From Gerris lacustris (Eukaryota; Arthropoda; Insecta; Hemiptera; Gerridae): a stretch of 64,000 nucleotides of DNA. Below, one piece after another: positions 13,346 to 26,676 of the stretch. A program made the position numbers and the translations under genes. The stretch is from contig OX578286.1 in assembly GCA_951217055.1 (NCBI GenBank), positions 42,919,937-42,983,936 of the forward strand. Reading direction: 5' to 3'. The notes under the pieces were generated by a model, which was not told where the DNA came from, did not search any database, and saw only the letters and a list, made by a program, of their open reading frames with translations. Each line of letters begins with the position of its first letter. The first letter of the stretch is position 1.

Positions 13346-14198
13346 TAAGAATAAAGTTTTATAATTTAGTTCAATTTAATTTTTCTTAATCTGAATCACT
13401 CTATAAATCACCTGAACAATCCAGTTTCTTTTCCGGATTCAATTAAGTCGGAAATATTTGACATTCCTATCAGTTAAAGCATTATATATTTTAACTTTAT
13501 CCCATTTTTTTCCTTTTTTGGCGCCTTTAACTGTAATAACAACTCATTTTGTAGTTCTCACCACTTCGTACCTTCATTTACCAGTCCGTCATCTTCAACT
13601 GAATCACATCTTCACGGAAAAAAAACAACAAAAAAGTGATTCAGCCAAGATATAAAAACCATGTTGCTCTAATTCCGTGGGCTCTTGAACAATGTCCGGT
13701 TGTTTCTTTTTATTATCTTTTCAACTTCCACCGTCTTATACATTAGATCTTCATAACTTTTAAACTACGAGAATATAACAAACTTTTAGAGACTATAAGA
13801 TAATGATTCAACACCTTAAAAAAATAACTTTTGACACCTTTAAACCCGTTTACAAATTGAATGCTTGCTTGTAAAATAAAAATTATAAGGATCCATAAAA
13901 TTATAGGATTGCAAGAGAAAACATTATATCTTTTTGTTCTTAAGCGTTCACTTTTACTTGTTTTTAACAACTTTAAATAAACTAAGACGGAGCTAACTGA
14001 GATCATATTTTAAGAATTGTGTTAAAGCACAGTGTTATCACCAATTATATAATCCTTTAGGCAATTTATACAAGTCTTTATTCGTACCTACTAAACGTTT
14101 CATAATAGATGTAATGACTACACCTATTTCTTTAAAAAATAATTTTCGTATGCGTGTAGTGTATATAAAAAGAAAGTACATATTATGCATTTTTTTTT

Positions 14199-14240
14199 AT
14201 GGATTTACACGTTTCGTGACATTAAAACGTGTAAATCCAT
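14199..14240. repeat. 16-bp-arm hairpin made from HINE-A sequence
   Basis: ATGGATTTACACGTTT and its exact complement flank a 10-nt loop. The arm is the HINE-A motif found near its hairpin end, so two HINE-A fragments meet here head to head. Confidence 0.8.
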
Positions 14241-14299
14241 CAATCTTTATAAAGTTTAATAATGTGGTTTTTAAAAAAATTGATTTTATTGAAGTTTAA

Positions 14300-14552
14300 T
14301 ATAGATATTCAGAAAATCATTGAAAAATCCCATAGGCGAAATAAAGAAACGAATTTTAGCTTTAAAATTAAACATCGACCTTTAAAAACTTGAAAATCAT
14401 GAATATTTTTTTCTCTCTCGAAAATGAAAATTTTAATTAAAAAATTCGAAAAATGTAGTCCATTTAAATGAGAATTTAAGTATACGAATATAAGAAGTTT
14501 TTCAGGGGAAAAATATAGTTTTCAAGACATTGATGAAAATTGAAAAAATCAG
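14300..14552 (-). mobile_element. Diverged HINE-A fragment
   Basis: GGCGAAATAAAGAAACGAAT, TGTAGTCCATTTAAATG and GGGGAAAAATATAG follow the HINE-A order on the minus strand and run directly into the opposite-strand copy at 14553, forming an inverted pair. Confidence 0.6.
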
Positions 14553-15147
14553 TCCGAGACAACTCAGACAAACTTTGTCATATCCGAGTTCATAATTAGC
14601 CCAGTGTTTTCCATTTATTTATTTTCGTAGGTACATTTAATTATTATTGAGATTTTATGAAAATGTATCATAAAATAACAATTTATCATAAAATTTACTT
14701 CTCCTCAGCGGGGAATCGAACCCGGCCTCTCTCCGTTCGCGTATACAGCTATTTTCTAAGGAACTAGTTTTTTCTCGGGAAAACGGCTTTTATATCGTTA
14801 TACTTGTATTTAAATAGACTACATTTTAGAATTTTATAAATCAAAAACGTCGGAACCATTTCAAGAATTATTTTCCACGTTTTTTCAGAGTTTTTGGTGG
14901 GTAGCGTCCCCAAATTTGGAGCTAAAATATTTTTATTTTGACTCGAAATACGATTTTTTTACACAACACACATACATGTATGTCAAATTTCGTCAAAATC
15001 GTCCCAGTAGTTTAGGCTCCACGCGTATGCAGAGATGACAGACAGACATTTCTTAAAAACCATTTTGTTTGGACTTAAGGGACCTCAATACGTGTAAATT
15101 CAAAATGGAATTTTCTCGCCACCACAATACTTTCTCTAATATGAGCA
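14553..15147 (+). mobile_element. HINE-A copy 2
   Basis: It starts TCAGTCCGAGACAACTCAG and includes the T-arm-like GGGGAATCGAACCCGG (about 14709), ATTTCGTCAAAATCG and a GACAGACA run, ending at CACAATACTTTCTC...AAGT. A second hairpin-end fragment lies at 15293-15332. Confidence 0.65.
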
Positions 15148-15332
15148 AGTAAAATGATGTCCTTATAAGGATTAAGATTAAAAAAAGATGTCCTTAAGGA
15201 TTAAGATTAAAGAATGTTGTAGTTCCTAACTAATTATCGTCCTTATTCACTCAATTAAGTTTTTAAAGAAATTGTGAGCATATGAGATCGCTCCATCACA
15301 ATACTTTCTCTTTATATGAGAAAGTAAAAAAA

Positions 15333-16154
<822 letters not shown>

Positions 16155-16723
16155 ACTTGAGGGTGCGACCCCTAAGTCTTGACCCCCACACAACCCAAGA
16201 ACTTATCCTTTAAATAATGATAGATCTTCCTTCTTTATTCTCTATGTTATAACTTTCAGTCTTCCACACTGTTTATTCCTTTTTTTTCGGAAAACTTCCA
16301 GCTTTGTTAGACTTCTCGACTCTTGTTATACTTGCTTCTCATACTTTGCGAGTCACACTTGACTCTGAGACTCACCAATCTAATTATAATAGGCTCTGAA
16401 CCCCCATATACCTCATCTATCCCCAAACTTCACCATCAAAAACCATGATCCTTATTCTTTAAAATGTTTCTCACGCTTCGAAAATAAACCATTTCGATTT
16501 TTTCTCTCTCTCTTTTTTTCCACTCATCCGAAATAATATTCCTATTTAATAAATAGGCTATAACTTCTAGAAGAAAAATCTATTTATTATTAACCCAATA
16601 AATACACATTTTTAAATTAAGTCCAACATAATAAATAGATGATTTCTCTTGTGTTATAGAGCGAGAAAGTTATTAAAGAATAAAAAATAATTTAGTTCTC
16701 TTATAAAAATAGTTTTAAATATA

Positions 16724-16920
<197 letters not shown>

Positions 16921-17266
16921 AATTTGAGATTCTGACCTGGTGCACGTGCAACATAATGAGTCATTTTTTTTAATTTATATTCTTTGTTATGTATTATAAA
17001 TTATGTGATAAAAAAACACCACATATACATATATATGTGATTTTATATAGCACTGCTGTATATAAGTTTTTATTTTTAATTCAATCTAATTATTCCCTTA
17101 AAATTGTGTTATACATCGATGAACTTATTAGCTTTCAAAAATTGAAACTCCAATTAATTTTATTTTAATTTAATAATTTTGGTGTGAGGCAGGCTAAAAT
17201 TTAAAGGAGGGGGGACACTAATTGGGCTAAAAATTCTATTAATATATAATCATTACAATACTTTAT

Positions 17267-17272
<6 letters not shown>

Positions 17273-17334
<62 letters not shown>
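17273..17334. repeat. (TA)n microsatellite
   Basis: A TA run preceded by a short ACACAC stretch. Confidence 0.95.
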
Positions 17335-17335
<1 letters not shown>

Positions 17336-17338
<3 letters not shown>

Positions 17339-19552
17339 AAAGCACGAACAAAATATTTTAAGTCTCATCAAAGAAAAAAAAATATAATGGATACTAATAA
17401 TATTTGTCAACAAATAAATTTCACCTCAATCAAGTAAGGTAAAAAAAAAGAAATATAAATTACAGTGAAAGATTGGAATGTCTTTGATTACCGATGGCAT
17501 TTACAATAAGGATCATATAGAGGGTGCAGGTACCGCAGAGAATAAGTCTTTTCTTTTGACCTCTTCGCATCCTTTTTCACTCATTCTTTAATCATTTTTG
17601 TACGGTACTCCTTTAAGAGGTCTTGTACTTGATCGCATTTTACGATATATACCAAAGATTATACTTGAAAAGTTCACATTTTGTTTAAAAAAAGAAAAAA
17701 AATGGAGATAAAGCCAATAATAATAATCGGTTATAGAAAGAATATAGATTTTAAAGTTAAAAGAAAAAAAGAGACATAAAAAGTCATCTTGAGTAAGATA
17801 TTTTTGTTTGTTTTGAGTGACTTAAAAAAAAAACTTTCATTAATAAAAAAATTTAAAAAAAAAACGTTTTAATTTATGTTTTGAAAATAGTAGAATGGTT
17901 ATCAATTTAAAGTTTTACAGAAAGAGTTCTGCTAAAAACTTTCATATATATGCTAAGATGACCTCTTAGTAATTATTTCATTGATGTGTTTTTTTTTTAT
18001 TGTTTTTAAATAAATGTCAAATGGTGAAATCAATACTGCATTGTTGCTTTATTTCCTCTTTTGTAAAAGAAAAAGGATTATTACTTAATTACTTAATTGT
18101 TCAATTTTATCGCAGGGGTGGTTACATCTTTGAAGTGACAAACTAACATCAACTTGATTTTTGGTCTACTATCTAATGTTGTACACAGGATCATGAAAAT
18201 AATATTTTAAACTAAAATTTACGGGACACGGCCGCTCTCAAAATCAGGGTTGTTTTCTTCAAATGCGTCTTGCCAAGCTGTGTCTCGCAGACCAACTTAG
18301 CAGAACACATATTCCTAAAATGCACTTGATACAAAATTCTAGCTTGATGTCAGTCTCACACTCATTTGCACTTATCCCCAGGACTATATGTAAAATATAC
18401 GTGTTTAAGGGGTTATTTATGTATATTGAGTTAATTAAACACACACCAAAACAATTACGACAAAATATTTTGTATTAATTCTTACGGGTGCCCTGTTTTA
18501 CCCAACCGGTTGTCCAAAGGGGAACATTAACCCCTTTTTTATTTCTTTTGTATTAATCTTCAAGAAAAATTAACTTTCTAGCTGATTTATTTTAAATAAG
18601 TGAACTTATTTCAATTGTAATAAACTTAATTGAACTTTTAAACTGTAAACTAAAATTGTGTAATAATCAATTCCATTTATATAATAAAAAAAATACACTA
18701 GCATCCCCCATTTTGGGAAAAATTTCCCCTATTTATATGTAAATATATATACATACATATAAGCACACATTAGTTATACAGGGTGTGCCATAACTTATCC
18801 GCCATAGATTAACAGGTGATTCTAAAGATCAAAATAAGAGGAATAAGTCAATATATGTGATGGAAAATGTCAGTCATTAAAAACATACAGGGGGTTAAAA
18901 GTGAAAACTTAATTTTCGAAAAATTTTAATAATTTTAAAACCGTTAAAGATTTCAAATTAAAAAATTGAAGTGGTTTGATTTTTTAAGTTGAGAAATCCG
19001 CATTCTGTACTAGTTTTAATCTAGATCGTAGAGGGCGCTTTGCTACGTACTTCGAGAAAAATCCTGCAATATTATGTTTACCCTGTAAAAAACATACTCT
19101 TGGTCAACATCGATATCTCAAGCCATTTGCGAGATATTTGCCTTCGAAAGTAAAAATATCGAGAGAAAAAAAAAAATAATAATAATAATTTAAAAAACAC
19201 AATGCAATTGATTTTAAATACATCATATTTAAAAAAAAAAAAATATACTTTAAAATGTATTTAAAGAGTCGACCGTTTACTTCAATACACAAAAAAGTTA
19301 ATAGAGGCCAATATTATTAAAATGCCGAAAATACCTTTCTGAATGTGGGGCGCCACTAAATAAAGAGCCTATGAAAGTGTATTGAGGTAAACGGGGTAAA
19401 AATGAATTGAGGTAACACTTTTAACATCTGTACCTATAAACTAATTGTTTTAATAAGTCAATTTGTTATTTATTTTTCTTATTACACACATTTGTTAATT
19501 TTATCACTTGAAAATTTGTATATTTAAGTAAATTTAAATTTGTAATTTAATT
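17336..19552. other. Intronic AT-rich sequence of the knirps-family gene (inferred)
   Basis: No coding sequence is visible. TATACAGGGTGTGCCATAA at 18775 looks like a lone transposon end. ATATCTCAAGCCATTTGCGA near 19110 resembles the core of HINE-type repeats. I assign this as intron only because the next exon starts with an acceptor and the preceding exon is not found. Confidence 0.4.
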
Positions 19553-19572
19553 AATTTTTTTATTTGTTTCAG
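19547..19572 (+). promoter_or_regulatory. Splice acceptor of the knirps-family exon
   Basis: A pyrimidine-rich tract (TTTTTTTATTTGTTTCAG) ends in CAG directly before TCATTC. The downstream reading frame begins Ser-Phe-Phe-Gly-Arg, the residues that follow the first zinc finger in this family, so the exon starts at 19573. An upstream in-frame ATG is not expected. Confidence 0.9.
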
Positions 19573-20343
19573 TCATTCTTCGGGAGGACTTATAACAACA
19601 TGAGCTCCATATCGGAGTGTAAGAACAACAGTGAATGCGTTATCAACAAGAAAAACCGAACGTCGTGTAAAGCTTGTCGATTAAGAAAATGCGTGAGGGT
19701 CGGCATGTCCAAGAGCGGTTCACGTTACGGAAGAAGAAGCAACTGGTTCAAAATCCATTGTCTTTTACAAGAGCAAAACAAGCACGAAGGATTAGTGGTG
19801 AATCCGAGTCTCGGTGGATTCCAGTTGGCCAATATCTTGAGACCGAAAGAAGAAGACGATTACAGATACGAAGAAGACTCGAGAAGCGAAGAAAGATTGA
19901 GTGAAGATAGCCGGAGTACGGATTCCAGATCTTTATGTCAAGAAAGAATAACTGCGTTCGACCAGAGAATGACATCTATCGATCCTAGGATATCAGAAAC
20001 ACGCTTATCACTCGAGTCTAGAATGTGTCAAGATACGAGAAGATCACTAGAACTCAGGTTATCTCCTCGTATGTCACTAGATAACAGGTTACCACCCCAT
20101 AGTCCCATCTTAGTTCCTGGACCGTTGTATTTACCTCCTCCGCCACACTGGACCATTCCACCACCTCTCATTGCTTCTCCTGCCCTAGAACAAGAACATC
20201 CCATAGACCTCTCCGTCAAGAACCAACCTAGAGAATCTCCTAAACAGAAAGAAACTATACTAGAACACGTCGAGGAAACCACCAGATCCACCACTCCTCT
20301 TGATTTAACCAAAAGACAACAACCCGTATCACCAATACAATGA
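19573..20343 (+). CDS. kni/knrl: Knirps-family nuclear receptor, 3'-terminal coding exon (partial)
   Basis: A transcriptional regulator of the NR0A (knirps/knirps-related/eagle) group, which has a DNA-binding domain but no classical ligand-binding domain. The exon encodes 256 residues. Residues 1-5 (SFFGR) end the first-finger helix. Cys16, Cys22, Cys32 and Cys35 (spacing 5-9-2) form the second zinc module. Residues about 44-68 include [19 protein letters not shown], the hallmark C-terminal extension of this group. An Asp/Glu/Arg/Ser-rich tract follows, then a proline-rich stretch (about 175-200). Two PxDL motifs come next: PIDLSVK (210-216), matching the CtBP-binding type known in Knirps, and PLDLTKR (242-248). 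The frame ends at TGA 20341-20343. The first zinc finger lies in an upstream exon outside the window. Whether it is the knirps/knrl or the eagle paralogue cannot be decided. A 123-codon antisense frame is a shadow. Confidence 0.93.
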   Translation, partial: SFFGRTYNNMSSISECKNNSECVINKKNRTSCKACRLRKCVRVGMSKSGSRYGRRSNWFKIHCLLQEQNKHEGLVVNPSLGGFQLANILRPKEEDDYRYEEDSRSEERLSEDSRSTDSRSLCQERITAFDQRMTSIDPRISETRLSLESRMCQDTRRSLELRLSPRMSLDNRLPPHSPILVPGPLYLPPPPHWTIPPPLIASPALEQEHPIDLSVKNQPRESPKQKETILEHVEETTRSTTPLDLTKRQQPVSPIQ

Positions 20344-20487
20344 CAATCCACAACCATTACCATTTCACCAGTATTTAAATTTAGATCCTCCCAATCCATT
20401 TTTATAAACTATTTAAATTTCCTCAATATTAATTTCTTATAATCTTTGTAAAACATGAGTTTCTTCTTATTATTATTTTTGCTTCTA

Positions 20488-20745
20488 AGCTTACGGAAGC
20501 GGTAACGGAAGCTGTGAAATCGTTTTGAACAACGAAAATATTTTATTCATCCGATTTCAAAATTTCCAAGACAGAAATCCGTTTCAGAAATCAGGGAACA
20601 TTTTTGGTTCCGTGTCTGTCTGCTCAATGTTTGCGAACCATCATATCTTAAAAACTACTTGTCCGATTTTAATGAATTTGGATGGTAGGTCATAATTGAC
20701 CCATTGTTGGCCACATAAAAGTTTCAACATTCATAGAATGCAGTG
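20488..20745 (-). mobile_element. HINE-D copy in the probable 3' UTR
   Basis: A degraded GCTTACGG/CGGTAACGGAAGC hairpin head is followed by CCAAGACAGAAATCCGTTTC, CAGGGAACATTTTTGGTTCC, GTGTCTGTCTG and TTAATGAATTTGGATGGTAG. It lies about 145 bp after the stop codon, in reverse of the 29490-30110 copy and parallel to 63057-63545. Confidence 0.7.
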
Positions 20746-22340
20746 TATAATCACTCGTATCTTCAATTTAAATTTTTTTAAATAATAGAAATAATTCTAT
20801 TTTACAAGCATAGATTTCAATGAACTATTTTTCTTTATTTATCGAGCATTTAGAAAATATAATGAATTAATACAATTATTGGAAGTGGCAATTTCATAAA
20901 CGTACTATTGTCTTAATATTAAATATATAAATTTTAAATATAATTAATCGAATACAATAATAAATACAATATTTGTTCATTACTCCCTTCATATTGAAAT
21001 AAGAAAACAAATAGTTCCTAGTAATATATTATTTTTAAATACATTCCCTAAACTTAATCCCACCACATAATACCAATATCAAAATTTTAATTAATAGAGA
21101 ATAAAAGCAAATTTCCTTGCAATTTTAAATTCTTTTACAAAACGTGAAAATATAAATAAAAATATTTATATTACCTTAGCATAATAAAAATAAAGAAGAA
21201 TATAATATGGAATGTTTTGGAAATTCATTTAAACAATTTTGATGTATGTATCTTAAATTTATATATTAACAATAAAAAAGTGTTTAAAAAACTATTAGCA
21301 TTTCTTTATAAATCTGGTAATAATACATTTTATAAATTAAAATATTTTCTTTTTATTCTAATAGAAAGTATTATTTATTAGTAAAATATATTGTTATAAT
21401 AAATTTAAATTCATTAAACATTGTTATAAAGAAATCAAAATTTATGATTATCAAAAGTTAATTATATATATTTTTTATAAAAAGTCATATTAATAGTAAT
21501 TATATTAATTGTTTTTATCAATGTATCAAGATTTTATAATTATAACAAATTCTTAATATAATATATTCTTTATAAATGAATCGAAATCAATAAATCTTAA
21601 TATATTTTATTATTAAGTATTGTTTTTAATATTAAAATAATTATAATAATAAAAAACTGGCTAGCTAAATTGTTACTGCAAGTAAATTTCATTTAACCAA
21701 CGAATCAAGAAAAATTATTTTTTACATAATTTTTTTTTTTTTTTAACTTAAGAAGAATTGCAATTTCAATTAAAATGTTAGAACTATTTTCCAGGGATCA
21801 AAATTGATACATAAAGGGAACTTAAAACAAAACAAATTGTTTAATAAACCTACAGACTTTGGTAAAAATATTATAATAAAAGATTATGAAATGTATCCAA
21901 AGAACCCTGAAGTTATTTATTTATAATAATTTAAATTATATACCTATAATTGATATGTGATCGAGGAAAAAATCAACCGTACATTCAAAAATATCTTAGC
22001 TCAATTTATTATAATTATTATATATAAACATACATAATATACACATATGTATATTAAAAAAAAATAAAACGAAGGGAATACATTGTACTTAAATATATAT
22101 TATGCAGCAGAAACAAACATTATAAGAAAAATACAATAATGTATCGCTGTATTTTAATAGGTTTGTGTTAAAATAAAAATCAAAGAGGAACAAAACTAAT
22201 TGTAAATATATTATAAATATTATTTTAATTGCTTATTTATTTGTAACTATTTTATATCGATAAGACTGTAATGTTAAGGGCCAGTGTATTGTTTTAAAAT
22301 AAATTAGAAAATAAAAATAAATAATTGTTGAAAATGTATA

Positions 22341-22346
22341 AATAAA
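22341..22346 (+). terminator. Candidate polyadenylation signal
   Basis: AATAAA followed 25-35 bp later by TTGTTTTATTTTTTT. Another AATAAA is at 22298. Given the base composition this is only one of many possible signals. Confidence 0.35.
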
Positions 22347-22536
22347 TCGAATTTTAATAACGAATATCTTGTTTTATTTTTTTAAATAATCTGTCAATTA
22401 GTGTGGCACATTGCTTAACTCACGTGCTGTAATTGGACGAATGGTCACATGCATATAAAATAAAGTTAATGAGATGTATTTCAAAGTATGAGGTACAAAA
22501 TTAGTTTGATGTCCGAGAGAAAGCAACGTGGGACTT

Positions 22537-22755
22537 CATTAGGTTGTTACTCTCCTTATAAAAAAAAGGGGGAGTAACAATCTAAAGGAAGTGTACGGAA
22601 TGTTCTTCTTTAGACTGTAATTCCCCTTATAAAAATAGAAGTGTGATATTCCTTTGTCCCAAAGTACATTGGACTAAACATCTCTTTGTCTTAATAGTTA
22701 TTTAGTCAGTCATTTATATTCTGAAAACACACAGGGGAGTAACACTCTAAAGAAG
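22537..22755. mobile_element. Foldback MITE family G, copy 1
   Basis: A hairpin of GGTTGTTACTCTCC and GGGGAGTAACAATCTAAAGG (22537-22587) sits beside a 151-bp element (22605-22755) bounded by CTTCTTTAGACTGTAATTCC and the inverted GGGGAGTAACACTCTAAAGA. The same two-part arrangement occurs inverted at 61177-61398. Confidence 0.75.
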
Positions 22756-22759
22756 TACC

Positions 22760-24640
22760 GTCTAAAAGTTTTAAATTCGTAAAAAGCTTCAAATAAATAT
22801 TATCATATTAATGCTTATATGTAATTGAAAAAGTTATTAAAAAATATAATTTTTTAATAAACTTAAAACATATGGGAAGTAAGCGTTACAAAAAATCCGT
22901 AAAAAAATATGACCCGACTGAAAATAATTAAAAGATTAGGTGTTTCTATTTGCCTGCGAAGTCACATTAAATGTGTACAGAAGGTAGAAATTAAAATACA
23001 GAAATTTTAAGGTGAATGTTACGCGAGCGTTGCGTGTGAACGCTTTGAAGAATATCAATCTCCAACAAACTTAGCCTTAGCATAGATAAAAGTTACACGT
23101 AAGCCAGATGTCAACTAAATACTTAAGTGGTGATTATACGTAAATAATAAAATCTGTAATTTGATAATTGTAGCCTGAAGAAAAAACACGCGACGCTCGA
23201 GCTCGTGCAAATGTGACCATACAAATTTCAAATTGGAATTTTCGGACGGAAAAACATGTACTAATTTAACTTTTCTACCCCTTACCCCGTACCCCTGTGT
23301 ACCAATTTGGACCATTTCTGATTTATACCTTCCTGTGGTTGGTCACTATGACCGTGTCGAGTTTTGTGCGGATATCGGTTCAGGAGGAGTATGAGTCCAA
23401 CAAAATGCTAAGTGTCGTATAAGAGCTTCGCTTAGCTCAGCTTAACTATACTAAAATTTACCTGATGCTTCGCGCGGGGTTCTCACACCAGCAATCAGAG
23501 GCTGTATCATTAGTCCTAATTCATGGGATTAAATGTAGGTCACGCCATGAAATAAATTAATTTTATTAGTTTTATTATAGAAAATGGCACTGTTGGGTTT
23601 GAGAAATAATAATAACAAAGATTGAAGATAAATCAAAACATTTCATTATTCATAAGTATAAGTACTCTAAATTATTTGAAACGTAAGTAGTTAAGGTTGA
23701 GGAGAATAAATAAATTAAGATATATCACAAAAAATTTAAAACTATGTTGTAGAAATAATTAGATAAAATAAGTACATCTAAAACTCACAACTTAAATAAA
23801 ACATTAGTGTAAATAAACTAAAACAATATCTTAAATAAACTAAAACATATTAAATAAAATAAAACAATATCTTAAATAAACTAAAACAATGTCTTAAATA
23901 AACTAAAACAGTAAAATAAATAAACTAAAACATTTACTTAATATAGCTATTAGGATTCTGTTAAAAAAATCCTATTACAATAATATGACAATAAACACAA
24001 TTAAATAAATAGTTAGCATAAAAATAAAATTTTACCTTAATAAATGCCGGTAGTTTAAGAAAAGATTAGCGAAGACGTGCGCCATTCGACTGTTGTCACT
24101 ACACTGAAGGCGAGGAAAGTCAAAAGAGTAGGGGTATGTTTACATCTAGGGTCCATGTTGTGTTTATGCGAAAACAACATATTCATTTAACTTTCATCCT
24201 TCGAATTAATGTAAATAAAACAAACTTTTATTATTCATTATTTGTTTATCTTTCCATTATACTTATTTTGAACAATAAAATAAAAGTATAAAATAAATAT
24301 ATAAATAAAAAAATATTATTTGTTAAAAAGTAAATACGAAGATATTTATTTACTTTTAAATTTGTTTGTACTATATAAATACTATTAATAGAATATAATA
24401 AATACTCGATTTAAAGAGCATTGCTGTGAGATTTAAACGCCCCAATTAGAAATTAAATCGGTCAAAAATTACACACGCCATAAGACCTCAAAGTCAACAA
24501 AATTAAAAATAATACTAGCCCTTAAAAACCAAGTTTTTTTTATAAATCCTTTATATTTTCATTTTGGTTGTGAGTGTAATTCATTTTAATTTTAAATAAT
24601 TAATTATAAATTAATTAATAATTAAAATTTAATTAATAAA
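22760..24640. other. AT-rich sequence with small repeats
   Basis: GTTACGCGAGCGTTGCGTG at about 23019 is a HINE-C fragment. A 22-23-bp tandem of CTTAAATAAACTAAAACAAT occupies 23811-23940. No gene seen. Confidence 0.5.
23811..23940. repeat. 22-23-bp tandem repeat
   Basis: The unit CTTAAATAAACTAAAACAAT repeats about five to six times with small length changes. Confidence 0.8.
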
Positions 24641-24642
24641 TT

Positions 24643-25267
24643 ATTTTTACTTTCTCATATAAAGAGAAAGTATTGTGATGGCGCGAAAATTCGATTTTGA
24701 GATTTTGATGGATTTACACGTTTTGAGGTCCCCTGAGTCCAAAAAAGTGGTTTTTAAAAAATGTCTGTCCGTCGTCTGTCGTCTGTCGTCTGTCGTCTGT
24801 CGTCTGTCTGTGCAGACGCCTGGAGCCTAAACTACTGGGCCGATTTTGACGAAATTTGGCATACATGTTCAGAAAAATCATACCCCGAGGCGAAATCGAG
24901 AAATGAATTTTAGCTCTAAATTTGGGGGCGCTACCCCCCAAAAACTCTGAAAAAACATGAAAAAAAATTATTTCTCGAAAACGGTTCCGACGATTTTGAT
25001 TAAAAAATTCTAAAATGTAGTCCATTTAAATACAAATCCAACGATATAAGCCGTTTTCCCGGGAAAAATCTAGTTCCTGAGAAATTAGCTTAAAACGCGG
25101 ACGGAGAGAGCCCGGGTTCGATTCCCCGCCCAGGAGAAGTTATTTTTATGATAAATTTTGATGAAATGTTCAATAATATTTAAATGTACATTTGAAAACT
25201 AATAAATGGAAAATACTGGGTTAAGTAATTATAAACTCGTATATGAGAAAGTTTGTCTGAGTTGTCT
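24643..25267 (-). mobile_element. HINE-A copy 4, left part (interrupted by hAT)
   Basis: It begins TTACTTTCTCATATAAAGAG hairpin then AAGTATTGTGATGGCGCG. Next come repeated GTCGTCT units, the core GATTTTGACGAAATTTGGCA, and the T-arm-like GGGTTCGATTCCCCGCCC (about 25112). The element is cut at AGTTGTCT and resumes at 27985 with CGGACCGATTTTTT. Confidence 0.75.
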
Positions 25268-25747
25268 CAGTGGCGGATCCAAGGGGGGGGCAAAGGGGGC
25301 AAGTGCCCCCCCCGAGACGAGGGTACCCGAGAGACAATATTATACAAAATGTCTTTTGCATGTCCCTGATAATATGTACAATTGTTTCTATAATACAGGT
25401 AACAACAAGTTCCACGCTTGAGAAAATTTATATGTTGCAGTTCAGGGCCTCCGACCGGGGGGGGGGGGGGGGCAATTTATTTTTTATCAATTTTTAAATA
25501 AAAAAAGTGCCAAGTTTTTAAGCCACAATAGTTACCGGAATTTTCTTCAACTTGCCGATTTGCAAAATTATATTTACCACCTAGAAATCGTCACACGGAC
25601 CCAAAACAATATTATTATTGCCTACTCAGGACATTTCTTACACTAATTAGATTTAATTTCCTAAATAAGTCATTGTACACTCAACTCTATGATGAGGACG
25701 AAGTTTTTTTATTTTAAAAAATACCTACTTAAATTCATTTTTTTTTA

Positions 25748-26319
25748 GTAACTATCGTGACACGTAGTACGCTGGGAAACTAATGTGACATCTATCTTGT
25801 TCCTTGGTAACTATCGACAAGTGTCGTGTTCCTCTAAAGTTGGGAATGATAAAATAGTTAAAGGGACGTTTTCAAAAAAAGTGACACTTTGACAATTATT
25901 CTGAGTCAACTAGTGCTTTATTTTGACGCTGAACATCTATACAACAAGAATATGTATGTGAAAAGTAACTATTGGGGCAAGTAACTATCGTGACTTATAA
26001 ACTAAAACATGGCGGCCATGCCACCCTAATGTATTAATGCTTTCAAAGGAAAGCATACGTTTTCTGTATACTACTGGGGTATTCCCAAAAAATATTAAAA
26101 AGCTTTAAATGCACTTTTAAGCACTAAAATTTATGGTAACTATTGTGACTTTGACTAAACATACGCCCCTGATTTTTGAAGAGAATTGTGACCGAGGCTT
26201 ACTTCAGAAGATGCGGAGACGAACTTTAGGTTATAAAGGAATGATTCTTTTATCTGTAAAACACTGAAATCCCGCTCTCAGTCAAACAGTGCAGCCAATT
26301 TCTTGGTAACTATCGTGAC
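25748..26319. repeat. Dispersed 14-bp motif GTAACTATCGTGAC inside the hAT
   Basis: Exact copies start at 25748, 25981 and 26306, a one-base variant (TATTGTGAC) at 26136, and partial copies at 25807 and 25965. All are in the same orientation and irregularly spaced. They may be transposase-binding sites or relics of a decayed tandem array. Confidence 0.75.
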
Positions 26320-26676
26320 CGATTGCTGGGACAAGCCTATTTATTAAATTCCCGACAAGTTACACCTAAATAAGAAAGAAATTATATTTAGTATCACAAA
26401 GTACATTATATTTCCTATCTAGGATCATAGTTAGAAAGTCAAAGAAAAATATTATTAACATTTTTTTGTATATATAAATTTAAATTTCTCCTCCCTAAAA
26501 AGGATATTCAAGAATCTGACTACTCAATATCATTATACCCAAAATGACGAATTTAATCTGTAGAAAAATGTCTGTGGGGTTGTAGATTTTTTAATTATGA
26601 GGAATGCAAGTAATTAATTTTTTTAACTCGAGGACAGTAAACGTGTCACTTTTTTTGAAAATGACCCATCTACGCC
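25861..26676. mobile_element. Candidate element nested in the hAT
   Basis: GACGTTTTCAAAAAAAGTGA at the left and TCACTTTTTTTGAAAATGAC at the right are inverted copies about 0.8 kb apart. The right side continues CCATCTACGCCATTG, a hAT-like end; the left end lacks that part, so the boundaries are uncertain. Confidence 0.4.

Larger units (their letters stand above)
20344..22370 (+). other. Probable 3' UTR of the knirps-family gene
   Basis: About 2 kb of very AT-rich sequence with no recognisable repeat other than the HINE-D piece at 20488-20745. Many AATAAA sequences occur. The last pair (22298 and 22341) is followed by a T-rich stretch ending near 22380, after which a MITE begins; that makes the region before 22370 a reasonable limit. 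TGTAAATA, a Pumilio-type site, is present near 22203. The true polyadenylation site could be earlier. Confidence 0.4.

Noticed and set aside
16160..16440. Pyrimidine-rich segment as a second LTR paired with 4540-4760
   Set aside because: Only short CCCCATATA-type similarity; not enough to call homology.
20028..20399. 123-codon antisense frame over the knirps-family exon
   Set aside because: A shadow of the real coding strand; its sequence reflects the reverse of proline- and serine-rich codons.
24714..25025. Frames reading KFRQNRPSSLGSRRLHRQ-like peptides (here and at 30146-30490 and 38599-38832)
   Set aside because: They recur wherever HINE-A occurs and are interrupted differently in each copy, so they are translated repeat core, not genes.
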